A stretch of 25,892 bases of DNA from Bacillota bacterium (GCA_023421505.1 JAEZTJ010000099.1:1-25892), one strand, 5' to 3'; shown: positions 1-8,148, counted from the first letter of the stretch. Translations and numbers: made by a program. The notes: generated by a model not told the origin, from the letters alone.

Positions 1-120
1 CCATCCGGCTTCCTTCAGATTCGCGGTCACCCACGACACCCTTGCCATTGGCTATGTCCTTCCCACTACCGGGTGGACTCGGGACTTACACCCGTTGAAA
101 CGTGCGCTCGCCGGGCGCAC
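1..120 (-). mobile_element. Group II intron, class C-like, 5' end (partial)
   Basis: Read on the minus strand this stretch begins GTGCGCCCGGC, the group II intron 5' consensus (GUGYG). It continues with blocks I recognise from domain I of class C introns such as the Oceanobacillus iheyensis intron: a GTAAGTCCCGA block, GGCAAGGGTGTC, and GAATCTGAAGGAAGC. Its GC content is far above the surrounding DNA. The intron starts exactly at base 120, three bases past a terminator stem (124-165), which is the known insertion preference of class C introns. The rest of the ribozyme and any reverse transcriptase lie outside the window, so mobility cannot be judged. The resemblance is from memory, not alignment. 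Confidence 0.85.
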
Positions 121-123
121 TTG

Positions 124-165
124 AAAAGAGAAATACCCAAAAAAAAATAAAGGTATTTCTCTTTT
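124..165 (-). terminator. Intrinsic terminator of the repeat-protein/radical SAM operon
   Basis: A perfect 14-bp inverted repeat (124-137 with 152-165) surrounds a 14-base A-rich loop, 15 bases past the radical SAM stop codon. On the minus strand the 3' arm ends in TTTT followed by CAA and then the intron. On the plus strand the stem is followed by two further T residues. It can serve as a bidirectional terminator and is evidently the target stem of the adjacent intron. Confidence 0.8.
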
Positions 166-180
166 TTAAACAAACAAAAC

Positions 181-1608
181 TTAACTTATCATTTTATTGA
201 TAACACGAAGATCATTTAAGATATCATCATCCTCATAACCTGTTATTTCGGCAGCTCTCTTCAAATGCTGCAGCCCCTCTTCGCCTCTGCCAAGCTTATA
301 AAGTGCAATCCCCTTACCCTTGAGCGCATAAGCAGCCTCAGGGTTGATTCGGAGTGCTTCTTCATTGTCATGAAGACATAAAGAGTAATTACCGCACATG
401 TACTCACAGAAGGCCTTCTGTAACCAAGCATCCACGTTAACCGGCATAAGCTCGTTCACTCTGTGCAGTGCATAGGCGGCATTTTGATAGTGGCCGTTTC
501 GAAGCATATCCTGTGCAAGTGCATAAAGCTTTACACCATTATCTTCTTTCTCGTACTTTTTTTGCCACTGCTTTAGCATCAGGTTATAGGAGCAATATTG
601 GTTTTCTGAATAAATACTTCCATTCATGGTGAGTCGGGTATTGGGACATCCCCCCAGACATTTACTTCCAAAGGTACAGGTACTGCATTCAGCACTTAAT
701 TGCTCTTTCTTTAGATCTCTACACCATGTAAAGTTCTGTTCCTCTGTCCAAATATCCTTTAAGGAGCTTTGGTTTAAGTTACCTTCGACATATTCTTTAG
801 AACGAATTGAAGTGCAACCTAAGACATCTCCGTTATGAAGGATACCAAAGCTACGTTTTCCTGCATTGCACCCATCCCACATGGATACCTCATTTGTGCC
901 ATAGGATAATTTTTTGATTTCCATTTCTTTTTTATTATAGTAGCCGATACAGTCCGCAGGATATATTTTAATTCTGCCCTCTAGTGCAGTATCGTAACAG
1001 AAATCAATAATGGTATTCACCTGTTCGGGATCAAGAACCCAATCCGGCCTTTCAAGAAAATTACCCATAGGAAGTCCCAGTTGTACCTGCCATGTCTTCA
1101 CTCCCATTAAGATTAATTTTTCCTTCAAGGCAGGAAGATTATCTATATTTTTCTTGGATATGGTAGTGACTGCGCCGGTTGTTATTCCTAAGTCCCCTAA
1201 TATTCTAAAGGCTGCCTCATCCCTGGCAAAGGAGCCGGGTCTTCGAATACTGTCATGAATCTCTTCCGTTCCATCAATACTAATTGCTATGGTTGCTATT
1301 CCACATTCTTTGAGTTCATTCGCTAAAGCTTCTCCAAGCAGCCAGCCATTCGTAATGAGATTTACGGAAACACCCTTCTCAGTTAGTCGTCTTACCAGCT
1401 GGGGTGTATCTTTTCTGGTTAACGGCTCACCACCGGATAGTGTTATCCATCTTAAACCGATTTCAGCACATTGATCACAGACTTCTAAGGCTTTCTCTGT
1501 ATCCATTTCATCGTGCAGGGGTTCTGTGCAGGAAGAGCCACAATGTTTACAGCGCATATTGCAGCCCATTGTAACTTCCCAGACACTTGTAACAGGTTGA
1601 TATTTCAT
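181..1608 (-). CDS. Radical SAM/SPASM peptide maturase with C-terminal TPRs
   Basis: 475 residues. The radical SAM cluster motif CxxxCxxC is at C16, C20 and C23, and the SAM-contacting GGEP is at 59-62. A SPASM domain follows: C247 and C265, then the CxxCx5CxxxC block at C308, C311, C317 and C321, and C339. SPASM domains bind auxiliary Fe-S clusters and are typical of enzymes that crosslink or otherwise modify ribosomal peptides. Residues about 360-455 form at least two TPR-like helical repeats, an uncommon addition that could hold a substrate. The gene starts 25 bases after the stop of the repeat protein, behind a GAGGAG site at 1618-1623, so the two are surely co-transcribed. Maturase of that protein is inference from pairing; the chemistry is unknown. 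The alternative is an anSME-like protein-modifying enzyme. Confidence 0.85.
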   Translation of the reverse strand: MKYQPVTSVWEVTMGCNMRCKHCGSSCTEPLHDEMDTEKALEVCDQCAEIGLRWITLSGGEPLTRKDTPQLVRRLTEKGVSVNLITNGWLLGEALANELKECGIATIAISIDGTEEIHDSIRRPGSFARDEAAFRILGDLGITTGAVTTISKKNIDNLPALKEKLILMGVKTWQVQLGLPMGNFLERPDWVLDPEQVNTIIDFCYDTALEGRIKIYPADCIGYYNKKEMEIKKLSYGTNEVSMWDGCNAGKRSFGILHNGDVLGCTSIRSKEYVEGNLNQSSLKDIWTEEQNFTWCRDLKKEQLSAECSTCTFGSKCLGGCPNTRLTMNGSIYSENQYCSYNLMLKQWQKKYEKEDNGVKLYALAQDMLRNGHYQNAAYALHRVNELMPVNVDAWLQKAFCEYMCGNYSLCLHDNEEALRINPEAAYALKGKGIALYKLGRGEEGLQHLKRAAEITGYEDDDILNDLRVINKMIS

Positions 1609-1633
1609 GCTTTATATCTCCTCATCATTTTTA

Positions 1634-2518
1634 TCAGCAGTTAGGGTAGCCATATTTTAAAGTTGCACAGGGGTAACCGTATTTTAGAGTAGCCTCTACT
1701 CCGCAAGGATAACCATACTTTAAATTAACATCATTGTTGCAGGGATAGCCGTATTTTAAGTTAGCATCATTGTTACAAGGATAGCCATACTTAAGTACAG
1801 CATCTACTCCGCAAGGATAACCATATTTTAATGCTGGGTCCTCACCGCAGGGATAACCATATTTCAGAACCGGAGTATCACCACTGGGATAGCCATATTT
1901 TATGCTCGGATCATTGTTACAAGGATAACCGTATTTCAGTGCAGCATCTACACCACAAGGGTAACCATATTTTAATGCTGGGTCCTCACCGCAGGGATAA
2001 CCATACTTTAGAGCCGGAGTATCACCGCAGGGATAACCATACTTTAGAACCGGAGTTTCACTAGGATAGCCATATTTTAATAGTGGAGCATCACCATAGG
2101 CATTATCATTTTTTGCTGCCGTCTTATTTAGAACAAAGCCATATGGAATTTGTGCGTTATATATAGCGGAATTCTCGCTATATTGTACAAAGGAATTGCT
2201 ATCCATATTTTCTTTGTTATACGGTATCAGCTCTACATTAATTTGAACCTGATCTGATGATTTGCTAAAATCAGATAAGCAAAGAAGTTGAAATTCTAAA
2301 ACAACATTTGGATTTTCTGGTACATCTTTAGCACCAAAATAAAACACCTGATTAACTGGTCCAATTCCCTGTGTGGTAGGAACGTTTTCTACCCCTGCTA
2401 ATACTACTCCTTCCGGCATCGTGGTCAGACACCAGCCATAATTTGTAGAACCAATCATGGACTGTAAGGTTACACTAAATGCTTTACCTTGATACGCTAC
2501 AATTGTTTTTTCTTCCAT
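1634..2518 (-). CDS. KYGYP-repeat protein, probable radical SAM substrate
   Basis: 294 residues with no signal peptide or membrane segment. Residues about 10-98 resemble the chagasin/I42 protease-inhibitor fold: a GSTNYGW loop comparable to the family's NPTTGYxW (23-29), then GIGPVNQVFYFGA (51-63) comparable to the GxxGxxxFxF strand. Residues 99-146 are a linker. Residues 147-294 are 13 copies of a unit usually 12 residues long, LKYGYPC[GN]x[DET]xx. KYGYP is invariant in all 13, and the next residue is Cys in ten, Ser in two and Asn in the last copy, which ends YPNC. Codons for the invariant residues vary synonymously, so the peptide itself is under selection. A strong AGGAGGT (2528-2534) fixes the start. 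Directly upstream of a radical SAM/SPASM gene, it looks like a multi-core precursor with a folded leader. The family is not recognised; a metal-binding or structural repeat protein is the alternative. Confidence 0.75.
   Translation of the reverse strand: MEEKTIVAYQGKAFSVTLQSMIGSTNYGWCLTTMPEGVVLAGVENVPTTQGIGPVNQVFYFGAKDVPENPNVVLEFQLLCLSDFSKSSDQVQINVELIPYNKENMDSNSFVQYSENSAIYNAQIPYGFVLNKTAAKNDNAYGDAPLLKYGYPSETPVLKYGYPCGDTPALKYGYPCGEDPALKYGYPCGVDAALKYGYPCNNDPSIKYGYPSGDTPVLKYGYPCGEDPALKYGYPCGVDAVLKYGYPCNNDANLKYGYPCNNDVNLKYGYPCGVEATLKYGYPCATLKYGYPNC
1637..2080 (-). repeat. In-frame 36-bp tandem repeat array (13 units)
   Basis: This encodes the KYGYP units. The period is 36 bases, except for a first unit of 33 and a shortened twelfth unit of 27 bases. 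There is a second level of order: units 2-5 and units 6-9 carry the same order of linkers (GDTP, GEDP, GVDA, NND), i.e. a 144-bp block duplication. A 40-base stretch from 1821 recurs identically from 1965. Unequal recombination is the likely origin. Confidence 0.95.
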
Positions 2519-2870
2519 ACGTAAATTACCTCCTATTTTTTATTTATTTTGTAAATCATATTGCTTCAAAATTATAATTACTATTTAAACTATGTAGATA
2601 TACATTTTCTGTAATTAAAAATAAATATACCATAAAATTACAATTATTGCAAATTATTTAAATACATTTTAAGTAAAATCATGTTTAAATACTAGGACTA
2701 ATAAAATATATGCAATTAGAAAAAGCCTATGAAATACAAACATAACGAACTATAATTCTTTTGATATAATGATAAGGGTTTTTGACTGATCTTTTTGTTA
2801 TTCCCGCATGTCTTTTTCGGGACTATTCATATTTTTTTTATAAACCTTTCGCTTTTCATAGAATCAAAAA
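2519..2870. other. AT-rich intergenic region upstream of the repeat protein
   Basis: No convincing gene on either strand. It must hold the promoter of the repeat-protein/radical SAM operon. A TATAAT lies on the minus strand at 2571-2576, but I find no matching -35 at normal spacing, so I do not call a promoter. A short cccg/cggg hairpin near 2803-2821 is too weak to name. Confidence 0.4.
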
Positions 2871-2910
2871 CGACTTTATTCAAAGTATAGAATGAATTTG
2901 AATAAAGTCG
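2871..2910 (-). terminator. Intrinsic terminator after the sensor kinase
   Basis: A perfect 14-bp stem (2871-2884 with 2897-2910) and 12-base loop lie 23 bases past the kinase stop. On the minus strand the stem is followed by TTTTTG. It separates the two-component operon from the repeat-protein operon downstream. Confidence 0.85.
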
Positions 2911-2933
2911 CTTATTTACTGCTCACTATTAGA

Positions 2934-5246
2934 TTAATATAACAATCTCTTCCATTCCATAACAGCTTTGAATAAGTCTCCGTCTACAAGGATTGTGAAC
3001 TTGCCTCCCTGTAGTTCAACAAAGCTTTTTGTTATTGCAAGGCCCAGTCCGGAGCCTTCCGTATTACGGGATCTGTCTCCACGTACAAAGCGTTCACTGA
3101 TTTCTTCGGCATTAAAATTCAATTCTGTTGCAGAGATATTCTTTATAGTAACAATTACTACCTCATCGCCTACTATCATATCAATATATGCTCTTGTATG
3201 AGGCAGGGCATATTTCGTAATATTGATAATCAGATTTTCAAAAATGCGGTAGGTTTTCTCGCTGTCTAGGTTAAGGATTACCTTTTCCTCTGGCAGATTT
3301 GTGACAAATGACACATCGATCAGTCGTATTTTATCATCCAACTCAAGCAGAACCTGCTTAATCAGATTAACAAGATCTACTTCCATAATATTTAAAGTTA
3401 TATTATTACTGGTAGCCTTACTCACTTCAAATAAATCCTCAATTAGTATTTTTAGCCGCTGGGATTTTAGATCCAAGGTATCAATATAAGTTTTACGTTC
3501 TTCTTCTGTTACATTTTCCTCCTTTAATAAATTGATATACGTTATGATAGCTGTCAGCGGTGTTTTGAGATCATGGGAAACATTGGTGATTAACTCAGTT
3601 TTCATCCGTTCGCTTTTTGTTTCTTCCTCTACTGCTTTACGAAAGCCCTGCTGTATTGTAGCCAGCTCTTCCCCCAGAGCCTCAAAGATACCCAAGTTCT
3701 CATTCATAGATACCGCAAGGTTTCCCTGTGCTATTTTATTCGTCGACTCAAGCAGATGGTTATACTTTTCCTTGATAATATTAAAATGCTTACTTAATAT
3801 TACAAATAATATTACTGTATAAGGAATTAGCAGTATAATTCCTACAAACCATACACAACAAATGAATGCCAGTAGGATAAAATTAATTAGGAGAAGCTTT
3901 AGAAGTTTCTTATTGGATTTTGCAGATAAATCTATCTCCTCAAAAGTGGTATTGGCTTTTCTTATAGTCCATCGTATCACTTTTCCGATCAAGGTGTTTT
4001 CCTTCAAGTAACGGATTAGCCCAAGAGAAAACACTCGCCTTATAGAAAGTAAACCGATATACCAGATTGATAAAACTATCATCCAGATTAGAATATTTGC
4101 TGCATAGGTTAATATAATCTGTACCTGTTTGGAAAAAACGGCATAATCCTTATCAAATTGAAAGCCGCTGTTAACCGAATGCCAAGCTATTGATGAAAGG
4201 TTTTCAAATAATAAAATGGTATATAACATGGCAAGAGCGCTGAATTCAAATGGAACATGGGTGGAAAATCCATTTCCGATTCCCCAGGATTTCTTAAATG
4301 GCAGAAGGATTACAAAAAGTATGATACAGAGCAGGGCTGCTATACATACATATGCAAAGCCATCTTCAATAAAATTCCATAATCGATAGGAACTAGTATG
4401 AAAGCTAATATATCCGGTATCATAAAAATTGCTCATCTTAGAAGCGTATACGATTGTTATATTTGATGGAATTGTAAGTTTATCTATATAATAATTTCTA
4501 TTATAATAATACGCCTCCTGATTAACGCGATAGTTAAGATACTTTGATAACAATCGATTGATATGGTCCTTTTCTAGACCTTTATAATCTGAAACGGATA
4601 AAGTTCCATTAACCCCACTTTTCATAATAAGATAGAACGGATAAGTATTCTTCAGATTTTGTGCTTGCGATGTATCCTTTATTAAGTAAGCTAAGGGTTC
4701 AACTGAATTCGTTAATTCCTTACCGGTATTATGATCAATAACATAATAACTAAAGTTTGGATATTCCTTGATGCTTCTTGAATAGAAGTTATCATACCAG
4801 TTTAGTATTGTATCATCAAAGCTTCTACAGAAATCTTCTAACTCATAATTAATATCCTTTTCCTGAATAATAGAAGCTTCCTTTTCCTGTGCTGCATTCT
4901 CCTGCTCTGCATTATTTACATTCTCTTCTTGAAATACCTTTAAATTCTCTTTCAAAAAAACATCAGAGGGTGTCAATACATTCTGATAAGCTTTTTGTTG
5001 TATATCAAGATAAAGTGCAAAACTGCCTTCATATAATGTTTCAACGAAAACATCTTTAAGGTATTTCTTATTTTGTTCTTCATAGGATGTTTCCTTTGTT
5101 TTATTTTGCTCCAACCTACGTTCAACATTATGATAAATTGGAGCATAGAATTTTACAATACTTACTGCAAGAGCGGCAATCAAAAGTACTCCAAGGAATA
5201 CACCGGCTGCTTTATTTGTCTTATTGCTTTTCGATTTTGTATCCAA
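2934..5246 (-). CDS. Membrane sensor histidine kinase
   Basis: 770 residues. A first membrane segment (about 13-31) is followed by a large extracytoplasmic region (about 32-295) of no family I recognise, then several membrane segments (about 296-316, 334-350, 374-400, 448-484). A HAMP-like linker precedes the HisKA helix with phosphoacceptor H558 in VSHDLKTPLTA. The ATPase domain has an N box around 670-680 and a G2 box GSGLGLAI at 731-738. The usual G1 DxG is replaced by an IKNISATELN stretch, a variant I associate with many clostridial kinases, so loss of activity should not be assumed. The start overlaps the end of the response regulator by 26 bases, indicating translational coupling. Signal and targets are unknown. 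Confidence 0.9.
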   Translation of the reverse strand: MDTKSKSNKTNKAAGVFLGVLLIAALAVSIVKFYAPIYHNVERRLEQNKTKETSYEEQNKKYLKDVFVETLYEGSFALYLDIQQKAYQNVLTPSDVFLKENLKVFQEENVNNAEQENAAQEKEASIIQEKDINYELEDFCRSFDDTILNWYDNFYSRSIKEYPNFSYYVIDHNTGKELTNSVEPLAYLIKDTSQAQNLKNTYPFYLIMKSGVNGTLSVSDYKGLEKDHINRLLSKYLNYRVNQEAYYYNRNYYIDKLTIPSNITIVYASKMSNFYDTGYISFHTSSYRLWNFIEDGFAYVCIAALLCIILFVILLPFKKSWGIGNGFSTHVPFEFSALAMLYTILLFENLSSIAWHSVNSGFQFDKDYAVFSKQVQIILTYAANILIWMIVLSIWYIGLLSIRRVFSLGLIRYLKENTLIGKVIRWTIRKANTTFEEIDLSAKSNKKLLKLLLINFILLAFICCVWFVGIILLIPYTVILFVILSKHFNIIKEKYNHLLESTNKIAQGNLAVSMNENLGIFEALGEELATIQQGFRKAVEEETKSERMKTELITNVSHDLKTPLTAIITYINLLKEENVTEEERKTYIDTLDLKSQRLKILIEDLFEVSKATSNNITLNIMEVDLVNLIKQVLLELDDKIRLIDVSFVTNLPEEKVILNLDSEKTYRIFENLIINITKYALPHTRAYIDMIVGDEVVIVTIKNISATELNFNAEEISERFVRGDRSRNTEGSGLGLAITKSFVELQGGKFTILVDGDLFKAVMEWKRLLY

Positions 5247-5922
5247 CTCCCCACACCACCTTTAAATATTTTGGATTTTTAGGATTAATCTCTATCTTTT
5301 CTCTGATATTACGGATATGAACCATAATGGTATCCGTACCTACTGCCCGTTCATTCCAGACCCGCTCATAGATTTCATCAGCTGAAAATACTCGACCGGG
5401 ATGCTTCATTAATAAGGCAAGTATTTTAAATTCCAACGGTGTTATCTTTACTGGACTTCCGTCAACACTTACACATACCATAGCTTCATTTAATTCTAGT
5501 CCACCTACAGACAGTATATTTTCTTCCTCGTGATTTTTGATAGCTGCTCTATATTTGGAATATCTTCTAAGCTGAGAATTGACACGAGCCATTAGCTCCA
5601 TAGGAGAAAAGGGCTTTGTTACATAATCATCTGCACCGATATTTAATCCGGTTATTTTATCAATCTCTTCTGATTTTGCTGTCAACATAATCACTGGGAA
5701 CTCATACTTTTCACGAAGCTTCATCGTCATCGTAATACCATCCATAACAGGCATCATAATATCAACGATTGCCAGATGAATTTCTTCCTGTTCAAGGATT
5801 GCAAGTCCTTCCATTCCGTTTGAGGCCTTGAATACTTTATACCCTTGATTTTTCAAATAAATACTAATACCATCTAAAATCTCTTTGTCATCTTCAACCA
5901 CTAAAATGTAATATGAATCCAT
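5221..5922 (-). CDS. OmpR/PhoB-family response regulator
   Basis: 233 residues. The receiver domain has acidic pocket D11 and D12, phosphorylation site D54 (IVDIMMP), T81 and K103. A linker leads to a winged-helix DNA-binding domain over about 135-231, with the conserved ITPLEFKIL and VWG-VGYKIE ends. It precedes and overlaps its cognate kinase gene. A GGGGG stretch five bases before the ATG serves as ribosome binding site; another ATG four bases further upstream is out of frame. A TATAAT lies upstream on the minus strand at 5982-5987 without a clear -35, as is common where a regulator assists its own promoter. The regulon is unknown; the neighbouring repeat-protein operon is possible but is separated from it by a strong terminator. 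Confidence 0.92.
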   Translation of the reverse strand: MDSYYILVVEDDKEILDGISIYLKNQGYKVFKASNGMEGLAILEQEEIHLAIVDIMMPVMDGITMTMKLREKYEFPVIMLTAKSEEIDKITGLNIGADDYVTKPFSPMELMARVNSQLRRYSKYRAAIKNHEEENILSVGGLELNEAMVCVSVDGSPVKITPLEFKILALLMKHPGRVFSADEIYERVWNERAVGTDTIMVHIRNIREKIEINPKNPKYLKVVWGVGYKIEKQ

Positions 5923-6473
5923 TCATTCCCCCGCTTACTTCTCATTTATCCCTTAATAATTTAAAACTTGTATTACATCCTATTATACACCATGAGGATA
6001 TGGAATTGTTTTCAAATCTGGAAGGTTTTGATTTATTTTGCTTTTTTTAGTCGAACAGCTATTCATATTCCTTCTCTTTATTGCTCCTGCGAACATAGAA
6101 AATATTTCATTTGCTTAAATCATCTCCTTTACTGAATTATTTGGTCAGGGATTGAGAAACAATGTAGCCTCATAACTACCTTTGATATCAAGTTTCACGA
6201 CTGACTTTGGATTATATAATTATTAAGTGATAAAATAACTTTATCGTACGTTTCTAAATTGAAAGTGGGGATAAATCAAAAGAATTTCTTAAGAATATAA
6301 TGGTTACGTGAAAAAAGAAAGAATGATGATAAGCTACATTAGTTTAGTTTTAAATCTTATTATCGAAATCAGTTAATGTAAATGAAGAAGGAACCGGATA
6401 TTTAATCTGGCCCCTTCTTCAAATAATACTATTGTAATGAATAAATCAAGTAGATAAATTATACTATTACCTA
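5923..6473. other. 551-bp intergenic region without a gene
   Basis: I see no credible coding region. The right end holds an imperfect hairpin (6384-6391 with 6413-6420, continued by 6394-6399 with 6405-6410), about 55 bases past the stop of the Big_2 gene. It lacks a clear U-tract on either strand and may be a weak terminator. The left end must contain the promoter of the response regulator. Confidence 0.4.
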
Positions 6474-7406
6474 TCAATCTTCATCTATATTATATAATGA
6501 TTTTAATACGTATTCGCTAACTTCCTTAGCATTCGGAGATATTTCTATCATATCAGGTGCCAAAATATCTACACCGTCTAAAGAGGCTACCATAATTGAA
6601 TAATTTTCTGTAAATAAGAAATAAAAGTATACATAAATTTTATATCTATCATACTTCATGTTAAACTCGTACTTAAGAGCTGTTCCTAATGGCGTAGTGA
6701 AATCGCTTGTTATAAAATCAGAATAGGTTACATTCGTGTCTTTCGTGATATCACCTTCATCAATTAATCCTTGAGTAATCATTTCTTTTACATATTCTTC
6801 TGTCATGTAAGAATTTAGTATTTCTTTAATACCATCATAATCTGAAACATCAAAGCTATTGTCTGTTTCTTCGTACATCAATTCTACAATAGAATATTCC
6901 TCTTCTCCTGTCTCTATTTTGGGAGATAAAATGGAGGTTCCTTCCTCTATTTTTTTTCCAGAAGAATTATTAGGTTTCTCAGAGTCGCTGTCTGTTGAAG
7001 TCCAGTTCTTTGGAATTACATATTGAAAATAATCATTTTTAACTACCTGTGCTTCAAACGGAGCATTGGTAATATATGGATTTTGCTTTACGGTAACACT
7101 GCAGGTTAGCTTCTTTTTGACAACAGTTGCTTTTATAATAGCAACTCCCTCTTTAACAGCAGTAACCTTACCGGACTTATTAACGGTAGCAACCTCGTTA
7201 TTACTCGTGGACCAGGTAATCTTTTGTTTTGTACCGGATATAATTAAAGTATCTGTTTGCCCTGGTTCTAAGTTCAAGATCTTTTTATTGATTTTTATCT
7301 CTGTAGCTTCAGCTGCTTCTGCATAACTGAAGGGCAAACTAGATAATGACACCATTGATAGTATGATTGTTAGAATTATTAATTTAAAATATTTAATTTT
7401 TTTCAT
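6474..7406 (-). CDS. Secreted protein with Big_2 (bacterial Ig-like) domain
   Basis: 310 residues. A basic start and hydrophobic core (about 1-29, ending SYAEA) make a typical Sec signal peptide; no lipobox Cys is seen. Residues about 34-107 match the Big_2 fold, with IKINKKILNLEPGQTDTL, ITWSTSNNEVATVN and SGKVTAVKEGVAIIKATV. This domain is common in cell-surface and adhesive proteins of Firmicutes. The remaining 200 residues contain a low-complexity Ser/Asp/Lys linker (about 130-160) and a domain I do not recognise. It starts NDYFQYVIPKNW, reminiscent of the PsbP/Mog1-like surface domains seen in many clostridial lipoproteins, but that is weak. It is probably exported and surface-associated. 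It is transcribed alone: 127 bases follow the GNAT gene and no partner lies downstream. Confidence 0.8.
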   Translation of the reverse strand: MKKIKYFKLIILTIILSMVSLSSLPFSYAEAAEATEIKINKKILNLEPGQTDTLIISGTKQKITWSTSNNEVATVNKSGKVTAVKEGVAIIKATVVKKKLTCSVTVKQNPYITNAPFEAQVVKNDYFQYVIPKNWTSTDSDSEKPNNSSGKKIEEGTSILSPKIETGEEEYSIVELMYEETDNSFDVSDYDGIKEILNSYMTEEYVKEMITQGLIDEGDITKDTNVTYSDFITSDFTTPLGTALKYEFNMKYDRYKIYVYFYFLFTENYSIMVASLDGVDILAPDMIEISPNAKEVSEYVLKSLYNIDED

Positions 7407-7440
7407 CTTATATACCCCATGCCCCTTATTATTTTATTAT

Positions 7441-7510
7441 TCTGTTACAATCTTTGATGTAAGACTTTTTCTGTTATAACCTTTGTGGTAAAACCTTTTC
7501 TATTGCAACC
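7441..7510. repeat. Short degenerate tandem repeat, period 29
   Basis: Two units (7441-7469 and 7470-7498) agree at 23 of 29 positions, and a third begins at 7499 and decays after about 12 bases. The array lies between the GNAT stop and the Big_2 start. No function is evident. Confidence 0.6.
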
Positions 7511-7533
7511 TGTAATACTTCAATCAATTATTC

Positions 7534-8148
7534 TTAGAATTGTCCTGGCCGTTTTTCTTTTATCTTTGGAGGAAATTGTTTATCATATTCCTCTAGTACT
7601 TCCATAGATGGGTAAAAGCAGGAATCGAAGACATATATGCCGGAGAATCCATCCAAAGCACCCGGTTTCAATAATTTTACCATAAAGAATTCTGCTTCCT
7701 TAGGATCTCTCTTTTCATCCAGATAGATACCATATTGACAAGCTGGTTCAAATCCGAAGCGGTTATAATACTTCGGATTTCCGGTTATAAATATAACATC
7801 ATAGCCTAATTCCTTTGCACGATCAATTGAAGTAGTAATTAATTTATTACCAATCCCTTTCCCTTGATAATCCGGCCTTATGCTAACTGGTCCAAAATTA
7901 ATTAAATCCTTTCCCCCACCTTTATCAAGCTTTAATATCCCATAAGAATATATGATTGATCCGATGATTTCTTCATTATATTCAATTACATAGGCAAGCT
8001 CCTTGATGAACGCTTGATTATTGCGTAAATTATGTATTACCAGATGTTCGATACATCCGGGTCGATATAAATTCCAGAAAGCTTCTCTTGTTACATTTTC
8101 AACTTCATAATAATCTTTTACATTCTCATCCCTTATTTTATAATTCAT
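7534..8148 (-). CDS. GNAT-family N-acetyltransferase
   Basis: 204 residues. The acetyl-CoA binding motif A is seen as RPDYQGKGIGNKLI at 91-104 (the family's Q/RxxGxG/A), after the beta-4 strand INFGPVSI. The following NPKYYNRFGFEP (124-135) is characteristic of the YhbS-like group (COG3153), whose substrates are mostly undefined. The C-terminal 50 residues also fit that group. It would act in the cytoplasm, transferring acetyl to an amine of a small molecule or protein. The gene stands alone with no clear operon partner. The family is secure; the substrate is unknown. Confidence 0.85.
   Translation of the reverse strand: MNYKIRDENVKDYYEVENVTREAFWNLYRPGCIEHLVIHNLRNNQAFIKELAYVIEYNEEIIGSIIYSYGILKLDKGGGKDLINFGPVSIRPDYQGKGIGNKLITTSIDRAKELGYDVIFITGNPKYYNRFGFEPACQYGIYLDEKRDPKEAEFFMVKLLKPGALDGFSGIYVFDSCFYPSMEVLEEYDKQFPPKIKEKRPGQF

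Noticed and set aside
1831..2064. Open frame on the plus strand, 77 codons
   Set aside because: It is the antisense of the KYGYP repeats; its apparent periodicity only mirrors them.
1637..2080. 36-bp periodic repeats, a period compatible with a CRISPR array
   Set aside because: The period is the whole repeat unit with no unique spacers; the units are in frame, encode an invariant peptide and vary synonymously, so this is coding repeat DNA.
2934..5922. Two-component system as dedicated regulator of the radical SAM cassette
   Set aside because: Same orientation and adjacent, but a strong terminator and about 400 bases separate them and I found no shared operator; adjacency alone is not enough.
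6384..6420. Hairpin as terminator of the Big_2 gene
   Set aside because: The stem has an internal mismatch and no U-tract follows on either strand; mentioned only as a possible weak terminator.
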